DNA from: Monarcha castaneiventris obscurior
Taxonomy: Eukaryota > Chordata > Aves > Passeriformes > Monarchidae
Length of the DNA stretch: 64,000 bases
Assembly (NCBI GenBank): GCA_026261815.1
Contig: JAMPIT010000894.1
Coordinates: 54,189,147 to 54,253,146, forward strand
Reading direction: 5' to 3'
In this document: positions 12,931 through 24,899 of the stretch, one piece after another
How positions within the stretch are numbered: the stretch's first letter is position 1
Layout of the letters: every line of letters starts with the position of its first letter
Program-made: the position numbers and the translations under genes
The notes under the pieces: generated by a model
Database searches by the model: none
What the model was told of the DNA's origin: nothing
The model's input: only the letters and a program-made list of their open reading frames with translations

Positions 12931-15637
12931 AGGAATTTAGAGGAACTCCTGGTGTTCTATTTCAAGCACAGCTCTGGTAAATGGAGGGCAGCATACATTA
13001 TGAAGCTTCTTTCAAATATTTGTCCATAAGACAACTATATTCCTCTATGCATGGTGATAATTCAATTTAGCCCGTCATTAGTCATTAAAATTAGTTTAGC
13101 GTAACTATGCATTAAAGCAGCAAAACAAAAATGATTTCCTGCATTCATCTCTGGGACCTTCTACAAATATGCCCATAAATTATGAACACAAATTGTTTTC
13201 TGCAAACTTTGAAAATCTTTCACCAAGAATATCACAGCCAACAATGGCAAAACCTCATTTTTGGTTAAAAAAACCCCCCACTTACAGCATATATTCCACC
13301 TTTTTTTAAAACATAAGATGCAATAAGCATATTACTAAAACATTTGGGGTTCGAGTGCTGTTTCAGGAACATATGTGGGAGTGAGCTTTAGTTCCAACAG
13401 GGTAAGAATTTCTCAGAAGCATAAGCAGAAACAGAATTGTACTTTCTTCAAGAACTTGTAACATTTTGTCCACAGCCAAAATGGTAAACAGAAGTTCAAA
13501 ATACACAGGAGTAAAAAAAAATCCCATTCTGGCATAAATGAAATAAAGAGCACTAAAACTCTGGCAAAAGAACAGAGTATTGTAAGAACTTCAGCACAAC
13601 TATTTATATAATTATGTTTATAATTTCATTATGTGATCATACTTCATTTTTGCTTTTGCTATTATCTGTATTTTAAGTGCTGAGCTATGCTAACAAGTTT
13701 GGCATTGAACAGCACATAAAGAGGTGGGGTTTTTCCTGTATAAGTGGATGTCATCATTAACTTGGGTTATTACAGCAGCCTGAAGACTGCAGCAGATTTG
13801 ATATCAGTGCCAGAGATATTAAACACTTCTAGAGCAGCCATTTGAGGAGCTACATCCCAACAGGAAAACTGAAGCTCAGCTCGGAATCCCGGAGGGTGGC
13901 TGCTCGGGCAGCACACACTGCTGCTGGGAGCCACGCTGAAGGCAAAGGTGAGATAAGAAAAAGAATCAGAGGTAGAGAGCTAAGTTAAAGAGAACATGAA
14001 ATATGACAGAATTAAACATTAGGTATTTAACAAGAATGCTGAACACTTTGGTAACTTTAGGACTTCTGTCCAAAACAATACATTACAGGCTTTTGTGCTC
14101 TTTTTTAAATTACTCCTTTGAAACATCAAATATAACAAGCAATATTAATGCTCTTTTACCAGTAGCAACAAAAGAACTTGGTCAGAAATTAACATGGAGC
14201 CATATCCATCACTAAAATAAACCCAGCAGAACAGAACTCTTTCATAGGGACATGTGGAAGCAAAGGTTTTTAGAATGCAAGTCTGTAGGAGCTGGCTTTT
14301 GGGGAAGAGCAGAGCTAACATAGAAATGCCCAGCCTGAACCTCCCTATTTGAAATCGTATGTTTTTCTTACATCAGTTTTAATAAAGGAAAAGCTTTATA
14401 GAAGGCTGATGCATACTACACCCAGGATTGTGTTTACCACCATAACATTGATGGACATTTTGGACATGTGTACACACACAAACAACTTTTGCCCTGAACC
14501 ACATCACTCTCCTCAACCAGCCAGTGCTTGATTTTTCTTCCTTGTAGTCCCATCTGCATTCAGGGGACCTCTTGCCTGCTCTGTTTGTGCCCTCTTTATC
14601 ACAAACCTGAATTTTCTGTCCTCAAGGCTTCTACCATTGTCCCTTGTCAAATGGAGCCTCTAAGTAATCAGTTGGGGAGTGGTGAATTGTTTGAAGGAAG
14701 AAGGGCTTACAAAATAGCCAAAGCCCTTCTCTGCACAGGAAGCAGGACCTCTCTGCACTTGCCTAGATGCCAAAGAGCACTGGCTCAGCCAGGAAAAGGG
14801 CAAACCTGCTGCAAGCCACGTGCAGTACCATGCTTTTTGGCAATCTCCAAAGAGTTTAAACATCTGAGATTTAAATGCTTTTTTTCCCTTCCACCCTTCC
14901 TACCTTTGCTTCTTTGCTTTCTTCTGCTCAGTTACACCGACTGAAAAGGCTGTTTTGCATTTACTGGCCAGGCTCCTTCATATCAGACAGTCCATGCAGG
15001 AACAGAACTCTTTGAAACAGTTCCTCTGCTGGGGTCCTGCTGCAAACCCTTCCCACTATGCCTCCCTCTCTCACCACATAAGCAAAGAGGAATGTTACCT
15101 CCCTCTCCCATGTGTCCTTCAGCACAATGGATCAGGCAACAAAAATTTACAAGCCAACAAAGTAGAATCTTAAGTGCATCCACTCGAAAGGAGTTTGGTA
15201 GACACCTTCAGGGCCCCTAAACAACCTAACTTGTTATAATGAATTTCTGCATGAGTGTGTTTCATTCACATTTCACTCATAACAAGCTTTGTGGGTACTG
15301 CCTGCCCTACTAAAAGTAATGAGCACAACAGAATTATAACTCACACACAACTATTATCCTCTGTTCCTGCACGCAGCATGGGCAACGTTGCCTCCCTCAG
15401 TGCTTCCAAGCTCATTAGAGCCAGAAGCTATTTATTGGTCTGTGATGTAGACAGGTTATGGGCTAACAGATGCACAAAAGGGTGGTGGAACAGCAGAACA
15501 CCCAAATTCAGCAGCACAAAATCAATGGAGGCCCTGGCAGAGACAGTGTAAGCAATACTCCACAACAAAGCCTGCACTGTCTACTGGGTATTGCAAAAAC
15601 TGTGCCCACTTCAGGGTGCTGAAGTATCCAGGGCAGT

Positions 15638-15665
15638 TAATCTCTTATTTACTTATAAGAGATTA
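15638..15665. repeat. Perfect inverted repeat, 11-bp arms, 6-nt spacer
   Basis: TAATCTCTTAT (15638-15648), spacer TTACTT, ATAAGAGATTA (15655-15665). It is AT-rich and in intron 2. An 11-bp arm at this spacing is not far from chance in 64 kb. Confidence 0.7.
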
Positions 15666-18490
15666 TTTTGGACTGTGCTGGGGACACTGTGCTAGCACAA
15701 ATACTCACAGTGAAAAGGAACCAAATTCAGATGGGGACATGAGGCTCACGGCTGTAGCGGGTCAGAAACCACTCTGCAGTACCTGAAGCACAAGAAGGTC
15801 CCTCTGAAAGGGGTGACAACTGCCACAGCCAGACCTGACTGTACTCTGCTGGATGTTTCCATCTGACTGATGATGGCCTTTTTCTAGAGGCCAGAGCTCA
15901 GAGGCTGGGGCAGAGTTCACTGCCCTAACTACTAAATGTGCTCCACTGCCTCTTCATGCCACCCACACTGGAGGACTGGGCAAGGCTGCTTGTTTGCCCT
16001 TTTCTCCATATGTGTTGTGGCTCAGCAATCTCTAATTGTCCTCTGCTTTTGTCATGGCGTTTCACGTTGACAATATCAAGCCTAGAAAATGCTGCATGTT
16101 ATAATTTGGTGTTATTACACATGTGGAATGGCCTTTCTCACTGCAGAACCTTGCAAAGACACGCTGAGCTCCCCTGCTAGCATCTGTTGATGTGAATTCT
16201 CAGAGCACTGCAGGCAGAAAGGTCAAAGCTGAGTCATACCAGTATGACATAGAAGGGGCTACTAATATCATTCTGGCAGATCACTTAATTCTCCTGGTCT
16301 CAACTGGGGCTAACAGTGTATGAATTACCTTAGATTTCATTTACAAACACTGTTGTCTTCCCAAATTCCCGTATTTCATGACAGGTTCTGAATACAGATG
16401 ACAGACCACCACAGAGCCCAGAGAGAACTATGTGAGCTCCACTCCTTTATCTGCCTGCCACAAGCTTTTGCTGGGATTCCACTGTCATGCTGACTCTTGC
16501 AGAATCACTGCTAAATCCAGACTAATGAGCTTGGTTAGACCTTGGCTAACTCTGCCCAGAGCTACTGTGGTGCCTCTGTTCTATCTGTGCTTTTGTGCAT
16601 TTCAAATCAGAACAGAATTACCACAACTGACTGAGGTCCAGCAAAGCTGACTAACTTGTTCTCCATGCCACTTGCTGCACTCTCTCTTCACACCAAGCCG
16701 TCCTTGGCTTTCATGCTGTGCTGCCTGAGCCCAGTACCTGCCCAAGGATAATTTAAATACAGCTGTACAGACTCGGGAAGTGACTGACACACTTGGCTTA
16801 AAAACCCAGTGCTAGAAACCCCAAACATACACTGCAAACATACTCTCACAGGGTAGATTTTTTTTTTTCCCCCCCAACATTCATGCATGTGCCCTAACAC
16901 AAATGAGAAATTGCCTGTCAGGAGCAGGAGTTCTTCTTTCAACAACATGACTTTGAGAACACCTGTAGCTCTGACTCCACAGGGTGCTGTAGATACAGCA
17001 AACACTTTGCATGCTGCCTGACAACACACTTCATTTTCCCCAGGGTCAGAACTCACTACATTCCAGTGTCAGAGTCCCTGCTCGCTCCCCAGCCACAAGG
17101 GATGTGGGCAATCTGCCTGAGCTATCATTACTAAGCCATTATTCTGAATGTATGTGTCCCTAAACATACTGTGATGTCTATCATGTTTCTGGCACATAGT
17201 CAGCAAAGCATCAAAACTTTCACAGGAATTAGGATCATGATTCATTTCTAACTGGAGTTTCTTTTAAAATCCTAACCTTAAATTATTTTCAGCTACAGTA
17301 ACATTCATTTTCTCCATCTTTTTAATTTTTAAAGCACATAGTTCTAAAAAAATTTATATTTAAATCATTCAAAAGAGTAATTTCAAAAGAGCTGTAAGAA
17401 CAGAAACATTTCTATCACTGATGTCTAGTTAAAAAGATTTTCCTCTGGATTAGTTTACAATTAAAAAACAAAAAAGAGACTGTCTCTACAGGCACTGCTA
17501 AATTAATTTAACCAAAACACAAATACAATTTGGTAGACTTCTATTTCCTTAAAGTCAGTATTTCAGCAAATCTGCAACAAAAATATTTCTAAAATGCAAT
17601 ACATGATAATATATAGCATAGATACTGCTTAAGTGCTGCCTGGGATGGTGTTCATATATTTCTGCTATGATCAACTTAATGTGCAGCAAAATGCATTGCT
17701 TACTGCTTTAGTTATTAAAATATTTGGTTAGAATAAGTGAGTAAGATCTCATTTGATTCAGTAAGTGCCCAGAATGTTTATTTTTATGATTTCCTTTTTT
17801 AATGAGCTGCAAAAAAAGCAGTTTTCCCTCCACCCTTTTCTCCATCTCCAGAGCTGCTGTTTGCTCAAAGGATCAGATGTATCAAAGAAATAGTTGAGCT
17901 TTAAGTGTCTCTGTGAAGAGTCCTACCTGCAATGGGCCTCAAATGCTCTGAAGGGAGGGTTGTTCCCTCCCTTGGTCCCTTCCACCTCCCCAGGCCATTG
18001 TGGAATAACCCTGGATGCGTTCACCCTGCCTGACGTGTGATTCCGAGCACAAAACTGCCCGGGGAGGAGCATCCCTGGGCATTCAGCTGCTTGGCCCAAA
18101 GGTGTATTTTCACCACTGAAGCTCCCCAGTTTCACTGCTGACTGACCTTAATCAGGAAGTTCTTCTTTAGCCTGATTATCTGATAAAACTGAAAATTAGC
18201 ATTTCAGTTCTTTTAGCAGAAAAAAACCACACCTGCTATCTAGTGTAAATGGTAAGTGAGCTTCATCTTCCAACGGATCCTGAAGAAATTCTAATGAATA
18301 CTTAGTGGGACTTTTAACAGGACTGACTTTGGGCACAGCAGCATTTCAGAAGACAACTGAAACTTACAGCCTTCATACATTTGATAGAAATTACTCATTC
18401 TGGCCATCCTGTGTAACCTACATACAACACAACACTTCCAAGGTGGTAAAGAGCTGCAAGGCCACATAGTTTGGGCCCCACACTGGGAGG

Positions 18491-18495
18491 GGGCC
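18491..18495. repeat. Target-site duplication, left copy (GGGCC)
   Basis: Five bases directly before the TGTCA start of the LTR, identical to 19353-19357 directly after its TGCCA end. Confidence 0.8.
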
Positions 18496-19352
18496 TGTCA
18501 TACATAAAATAAAAGGTTTGGCTTTCACATTCATCGAATGATGAGTAATTAATTTAAAATATGAATGCTGTTGAAAGTTAATTAAGTTGTTAATTGATTA
18601 AGAGAGTTTGTAGTTCACGTTCCTTAATGTTTAAGCGTTGGGTACTACTTCCAAGTTCAAAACAAAGTTCCAGAGTTTAAATTACATTGAAAAATCCTAT
18701 GATAACTTTTAACTTCATCTCCAAGTTTAGCTGTGTTCCAGAGAGAAAAACCCCTCACCCATAGCTGAACTGGTATTTTTAGAAAACTGACCAGTAACCT
18801 GTCACCAAGCTCCATGGTAACCGTGAATTTTAATGAGGAAGTTTCCCCCCAAAAATTCAGATGACACCACCCAGAGACTTGCACCCCTAGTAACCAGCGA
18901 GCCATTAATCAAAAGACCTTACATCATCTCCTGAACCAGGACCAATGAACTGAACTTTAGAGGACTCCAGCAATCATCTCCTACTTTGGCAGCAGGACAG
19001 TGGGCGGTGATGGGAGGAGTCAGAGGGGTATAAAACATCGAATACAGACTGGAGAGTGTTCTTTTTGCCTGCTTTGGTTGCTGCACTTTCGCCTCTGCAA
19101 CACCTTGCTCGGGATTAGCCTAGGTAGAGCCCAGTGCTGGGGATCCTAGGCCTGCCTGTTAAACTGTTTTTGCTTGGGGCTAGCCCAAGACCCAGCACTG
19201 CGGGTCTTTGTTTTGGGTTTGTAGCCTTTTTGGCTGTAAGTGTCTCCAGTTGCTGCAGATCCGGGTGAGGTTTTTTTTATTGAGGAATTTGGCTGTTGTT
19301 GTTTAATAAATGAGTTTTTAAACTTTGAAAGAGTGTGGCCTCATTCCTGCCA
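18496..19352 (+). mobile_element. Solo LTR, 857 bp, 5-bp target duplication GGGCC
   Basis: Starts TGTCA and ends TGCCA (near-inverted ends, TG...CA). It is flanked by identical GGGCC at 18491-18495 and 19353-19357. It has a TATA box (TATAAAA, 19029-19035) and, about 270 bp later, AATAAA at 19305-19310 followed by a T/G-rich stretch, so the U3-R-U5 direction is plus, antisense to GALNT18. No primer-binding site, internal retroviral sequence or second LTR is attached, so this is the usual product of LTR-LTR recombination. A 5-bp duplication is commonest in ERVL-like and some class I elements; the family is not assigned. Confidence 0.85.
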
Positions 19353-19357
19353 GGGCC
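19353..19357. repeat. Target-site duplication, right copy (GGGCC)
   Basis: Identical to 18491-18495. It lies between the LTR and the first 12 bases of GALNT18 intron 2 (19358-19369), so the original insertion point was 12 bp from the exon 2 donor. Confidence 0.8.
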
Positions 19358-19369
19358 CTGGGCACTCAC

Positions 19370-19562
19370 CCGCTGGGCCGCAGGTCGGGCAGGGGCCTGT
19401 CCAGCGGCAGGCGGTCGCTCAGGTAGGCGTTGTAGCCGTAGTACTGGAATTGTTTCAGGGCGATCCGTCTGTTCTCGGGGCTCAGCTCCTGGCCCCAGTG
19501 AGCAAACAGGGAGGAGTCGGTGAACGCTTCAGCGGGGTTGTCTTCCAGTTTTGGTGGAGCTT
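19370..19562 (-). CDS. GALNT18: GALNT18 coding exon 2 (stem and start of catalytic region)
   Basis: Internal coding exon of a polypeptide N-acetylgalactosaminyltransferase, the enzyme family that starts mucin-type O-glycans by adding GalNAc to Ser/Thr in the secretory pathway. Seen: minus-strand acceptor with a long pyrimidine tract ending CATAG, then 193 bp open in one frame, then donor GG|GTGAGT. The exon enters after the first base of a Glu codon and leaves after two bases of a Gly codon, which fits the next exon. The peptide holds the segments TDSSLFAHWGQELSPE and YYGYNAYLSDRLPLDRPLPD; the latter is the YLSD-x-L-x-L-D-R-x-x-PD motif just before the GT-A catalytic domain. The wording matches GALNT18 better than GALNT9, GALNT17 or GALNT8, as I recall those families. 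GALNT18 is a type II membrane protein; the membrane anchor would be in exon 1, which is not in the window. Odd: a solo LTR sits 12 bp past the donor. Confidence 0.93.
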
Positions 19563-20027
19563 CTATGAGAGACAAAGACAAAAGGAAACAATTTCAGACT
19601 TTCATTCCACAGGCTCCAAGGATCTGTTATTTTACAGATTTAGCTCCACTTGCCGCCTGTAAGTCTTCCCATGACATGCCCTCACATACTCTTGTGTCAG
19701 TGTAACTCTTAGCACTTGAGGCTCAAAATTTAATATTCAAATAAAGTTAGGTAGAAACAATTATTTTTTATCACAATCTGACTACAGGCTAGGACTGATA
19801 AATCTAAATGAATTCAATTTCACAAGGAGCCTTATCAGAAAAGAATGTTATTTTGCTTTTATATACTAAGATGAACTATTTAATTTCAGCCTGGATTATG
19901 TTGCTAGGAAGAAATTGAAGTTTTGAAGGGGAAAAACATAGCATCTGTACATAATGCACAGAATGGCCACCAAAGTCTGTGTGTAAAATAAGTTCTTTAA
20001 AACTATAAATTCAACAGAGAGAAAATT

Positions 20028-20063
20028 CTCTTTAAACATGGCTTGACATCCATGTTTAAAGAG
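20028..20063. repeat. Perfect inverted repeat, 14-bp arms, 8-nt spacer
   Basis: Left arm CTCTTTAAACATGG (20028-20041), spacer CTTGACAT, right arm CCATGTTTAAAGAG (20050-20063). The arms are exact reverse complements and pairing does not extend further. It is about 470 bp upstream of exon 2 in gene direction. It would fold as a hairpin in the GALNT18 pre-mRNA. Confidence 0.85.
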
Positions 20064-23000
20064 CAAACCAGTTTCAGACATGCAATAACTTCACGGTCCA
20101 GTTTAACCAATCCAGGCTATTTGAATTTTTACTTCATATTTAGGTGTATTCGATGATGATGCTGGGATCATAACTTTCTAATATTTGTGTCATTAGAAGA
20201 GGTTTTCATTTCACAAGGCCACACCTCTGGCTGCTATGCCAAACAGAGAGGAGGTGGAAAGATATACCTAGAATTAAATTTAAGAAGAGCTCCAGTACGA
20301 TGAAATCACAGCATTCATTCTCAATGTTTAGTTGCTCACAAAGTCTGTTCGAGGTGACTTGTGAGCTCTGTGTGACAGACACATCACAGCTGACCACATC
20401 ATCTAACCCAGAGAACCCTTGTTTCTGTAAACACTTTACAATCCACAGGACACCAGTAAAGCAAGATCAAATGCCTCCCTTGACTCTGATTTGTCAACAT
20501 AAACTAGATCCACACAAAGAAAAAGTATCTTATTTTTCTGGAAGTCGTAATTATTTATCAACAGTCACCATAGCCACTAACAGTTACCCAACCAAATAAA
20601 GAACTCTCCTTTCTGAAGGGCTCTACTTACAGACACAGAGATTTATGAAAATTAAAGTGAATCTTTTGAAATACTACCTATGTGTCTAATAGACAGAAAC
20701 TTCAATTGTCCCCCAAGTCCTCAGCACCCAGCGTCACCTAAAGGCTTGAGAGCTGGTTTAAGCTTCATGGAAACACCTAAAGACAGCAGTTTATGTACTA
20801 GCAGAATATGCCATCAGAATCCTGACTCCCAAAGAATTCAACAAGCACCCTTTGATCTCCTACTAAAAAGAACCCCAAATGCAAAAACATAAATTGACAA
20901 GATTAGTTGTTTGATTTGTTCAAGATGTTCTCCTTCTTCTCCCTGACAATACTGACAGGAAACTAATGGTGCTTGCTTCCCTACACTGTGTTCCCACCTC
21001 TGCAAACATGAAATGTTTCTTTACTTGTCAAAGTACTGTCTCCTAGCCTGAATTTGGGAATCAGCTCCCACTCTTCAAAGATGAAAGACAAACTAAACCC
21101 TCAGTCAAAGGAGGAAACTACTCTGACAGGCCCTGCTACCACACAGATAAATGTCAGAGAGATGAGCTTGGAAATGATGAAAGTTCAACAAACTCAGATC
21201 ATTTTGGAGGGTCCTCACTTGAAAAAGGCAAAATAGCATTTCAATACCAGTTCAAAAACCACAGCAGTATGGGCAGTCACAGATGTCTGTCTTTTCATGG
21301 ATGAAGAGCCATCCCAGAAACAACTGTCTTTACACACTGACTCTCACGCAGGCATATATTGAATTTTATCTAATGATTTTGTGGGCGAGAGTATTTCCTA
21401 AAGTGATCTATGAATCTCTTGCTGTTTTCTGATTGAAAAAGTGCTCAGTAATCCAGGCTGGATCTCAGTTTAGGATTTTCTAGCAATGGATACCTGTGAA
21501 TTTAATTTACAAGCACTACTAAACCACTTACCAAATGCAGTGATTTTTTGTATGCTAAGCAAACACGTTATTTCAGTACATTGCTCCACAGGAAAAAAAC
21601 ATTAGCAGGAACTTTCAATTCCAATTCCAATCAATGGAATTAAGCATGCATCTCTGATGACAATGTTTTTCTTTCCTTTATTTGTCTGAAAACCCTTGAG
21701 GGAAGCAACTTTCTTCAGCTAGTCTCTCACAAGAAAGAATAATAATGATTACAAGGCCATCAGCTGCCTTTTGACTAGTGCATTTGATGCCTTGACCTCT
21801 GTAAACAGGTCATGGCCTGAGGTCTCCCAGCCAGGCCTCCTTAGCACTTCTGCAAATGCAGAGTGATCCTGGGGAGCAAAGGCTCAAAGGTGACCCATGA
21901 GCAGCACTGCCTGAAGCAATACAAAGGTAGGCACATTCATCTGCTCAGTTATTACCAGAAAAGAGAGATCACTTCCATTTCTCCTGTGGGAAGAAAAACC
22001 TGCTATCTGCAGCACATTTCTGCAAATGTTATCATGCAGTTTTCCCTACATTAACTTTACACACCATGCAAAGCACTGTACTCAGACATGAGCCTGGTAT
22101 TAACTCTTGGCAGACTGACACCCTGCAGGTAAATCAATTAGTACCAGAGATTTATTACACAGATGTCAGCTGGCTGCACACCTGGGCCAAAGAAGTCTCC
22201 TTCCAGAAGCCTGGCTGGTCATGGCATCAGCCTGGAGTTGGTCACACACTGCTCACCTGAGCCAAAAACCCCACAGCTTGTTTTCCAAAATCATCTGTCT
22301 CTTTAGCTCATATTTTCATTTCCTAGTTAACGCAGTTAATCTTAGTATAAATCTATTGCTTCATGTGATCTCACTGACCAGCCTCCAAGACAGAAATTCC
22401 CTCTCCTTTTTCTGTTGCTCACAGAGAAGTCAGAGAAACCAAATCAAAAGACACCACTGAGATAATAAGGGATAGACATTTTTTGTCTGATTGCTGCTTT
22501 GTTCTACAACCTCTGAAGAAAGCAAGTATTTAATTTATTACCAATTAACACAATAATTTAATTAATAACTTGTATTTAATCTCCATAAAAGCCTTTGAAT
22601 TTCATTAAGAGAGGCTCATTCTTTCAGCTCCATTCAGATTTCAACATTTCTTCCTAAGAAAAGTTATCATGAACAGCTTCACAATTAAGAGAATGGATCA
22701 AGAAAAGGGTTGCAAAAATAGTTGCACAGAGATTCAGACATGCTGTTTGTTCTCACAAGTCCCTAAGTTTCATTTTGGTTCCACCCCTTATTTGACTGCA
22801 GGTCTATTCACAAATGAAGCAGTGTTTCATATCAAAGCTTTACCATTGTGAAAATGCCTTCCATGGAAACAGAACTGCTTTACAAAGCCTGCAGCGTAAC
22901 CTTATGTTCTGATTTCGTTAAGTAGGTAGATCTGGTAGGTCAGCAAAAACACCCTGTCTGCAAAAATACCCCAATGTCAGCTAAAGATATGCAGAAGGCA

Positions 23001-24884
23001 TCAATAACTGCACCAAATGATATGTGCTCAGGTGGGACAGGTTGCTCACAAAAAGAAGAATGAGCTGGAAATGATGGCAGGATGTAGGCAGAAAGGCTTT
23101 GATCATGTGCTGCTCTGAGTTCTCCGGTGCCTGAGCCTTTGATTTCCCAGAGAGGAAGGGGCAGGCCATGATTCCAGAGGTGATGCTGCAGTTGTGCCTT
23201 GCCTCACTGTGCAAGGTGGACTCGTGATGTGCATAGAAGCAGACTATCATTAAAGACAAAACAAACCTCAGCTCTCTGATGAGGCCTAATGGCCTCCCAC
23301 TCGAGCTCTCTCTCCCAGCACTCAAAAACTCTATATTCCATTTCCTACAGGCAGCTTCCAGCTTCAGCTTTCAGCTTTTTATGGAAGGGAGGATCCTTTC
23401 ATCCTTTTCCTCTACATCTGTTAGGCAATCCATACCCTCTCCACCCTCTTGCCAGAGGCTATTCTGTGTGACAGGTAAAAATCCCTGACTTGCACTGGCT
23501 GGTAGAGCCATGATACAGTGTTTAGAAGTGTGAAAACTTTACCTGAACTTTGTCACACAGCAAGATGCACAGAGGAAGATCACACTTTTAAAAATCTATT
23601 GTAATTCATGAAAACACCTTATCAGCATCCTCAAAAATTGCAGTTTGACAGTTCCTGTCTTGCAAGGCTGCTCCCATGCAGGGCATTGCTATAAATCCTG
23701 TATCAGATGAGTTAACCTCTAAATGAAAACATCCTTGTTTGCATGGCATGGTGAAACACTGACAAGCAACAGCAGAAGCAGCCCACCAAGATGCACCACT
23801 GCATCAGCCATGGAGAAACATATACTCAGAAGACAAAAATTTAAAGTTACAGTAACAGATCTTCCCTCAAAAAAGTTATTTTACGTATTCTCTTGCCTCC
23901 CCAAAAAATCACAATACTGCTGGCAAGGTGTCAACATTAATATAGCTTTGTGCTGAAAAGTGAACTGTACTGTTCTGAATATTCAAGTTAAGTTAATTCC
24001 TCTTGGCGTTCTATTTTTTTTCTGGAAGAAATTACTTTAGCAGAAGTGCTGCTAGGAAAAAATGCAATATCTAAGTGGGTTAAATTCTGCTGCTGCTGCT
24101 TACTTACAGCCTAGTAAGTCATACTCAAGTGCCAGGGTTTCTCAGGGAGACTAACAAAGCCTGCCAGACTCTGTCTGCACAGATGACACAGAAGCAGAGC
24201 CCTAATCTTAAGAAAAAATAAACCTGATCTAAACTATATACAAAACACAACCACACTGAGAGGATTCAGCTCAACATCCAGTCTTTGCATATCCCAGCAC
24301 ACTCTGTAGTTAGTGCAAACACAGGACAGATCAGACAGACAGGGAATGGAAAAAATCCCCAACAACAAAAAAAAGGTGATCCCTCTCCTGAACAGCTGTC
24401 ATGAAATCATGACAACACTTTGAATACTACACAATTAGACAAAACTTCAAAGATTAAGCTGTATATGACAGCACATATAGAAGGAAATGCTAAAACTCTC
24501 TCAATTTTTAAAATTTTTTAGAACTTGAAACCCAAATTATATGTTATAATTTAGATTTATTGATTGCATTTTTAAGCAGCCAATACACATACATAATGGT
24601 ATAAGATATTAGCTTGTTACTAACATATTTTCATTTGTTTCTGTTTGGGTTTTTTCCTGATAAATAATCCCATGCTTATTGTGCATATGAAGGTGGAAAT
24701 TCAGTCTAATTCTGCTGCTTAGCACCCAACGAGGTGTCCAACGAGGACAGACATTCATGTAGAGAAGGTGGACGTTTTCTGCCGTGGCAGACTTTAATAA
24801 CCCAACAGCTCCCAAAAAGTCGTGGCACAAAAGTTACTTGACACCGAAGGAAGATGTTTGAAGATGACTCTCAAAACACGCTCA

Positions 24885-24899
24885 GCGCTAGAGGGCAGT
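24885..24899 (+). promoter_or_regulatory. CTCF-like motif
   Basis: GCGCTAGAGGGCAGT fits the 15-bp CTCF core CCASYAGRKGGCRSY at 13 of 15 positions, including the whole AGRKGGCRSY part. The surrounding 200 bp is unusually CpG-rich for this intron (several CG pairs between 24729 and 24888). In vertebrates such sites often act as insulators or loop anchors. Confidence 0.45.

Larger units (their letters stand above)
12600..13180. promoter_or_regulatory. Candidate conserved regulatory block with two X-box-like sites
   Basis: A non-repetitive stretch in intron 2 that differs from its surroundings: several CpGs at 12630-12720, then AT-rich sequence with homeodomain-like TAAT/ATTA cores (13060-13110). 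It contains two RFX-type palindromes, at 12644-12658 and 12916-12930, listed separately. The make-up is that of a distal enhancer or other conserved non-coding element, but conservation cannot be judged from one sequence. Confidence 0.35.
8432..19369 (-). other. GALNT18: GALNT18 intron 2 (complete, 10,938 bp)
   Basis: Bounded by the donor GTGAGT at 19369 and the acceptor CAG ending at 8432, both seen on the minus strand. It contains a solo LTR next to the donor, a CR1 fragment, a short 25-bp tandem duplication, and a block with two X-box-like palindromes that resembles conserved non-coding DNA. I see no further coding exon in it. Confidence 0.85.

Noticed and set aside
13840..13955. Exon-like segment ending GGCAAAG|GTGAGA on the plus strand
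   Set aside because: The donor is good and the stretch is GC-richer than its surroundings, but there is no convincing acceptor or coding frame and it opposes GALNT18. It could belong to an unannotated non-coding RNA; too weak to list.
14528..14944. 138-codon plus-strand frame with a hydrophobic C-terminus
   Set aside because: The hydrophobic end comes from a C/T-rich tract (14879-14935). Nothing else suggests a membrane protein gene.
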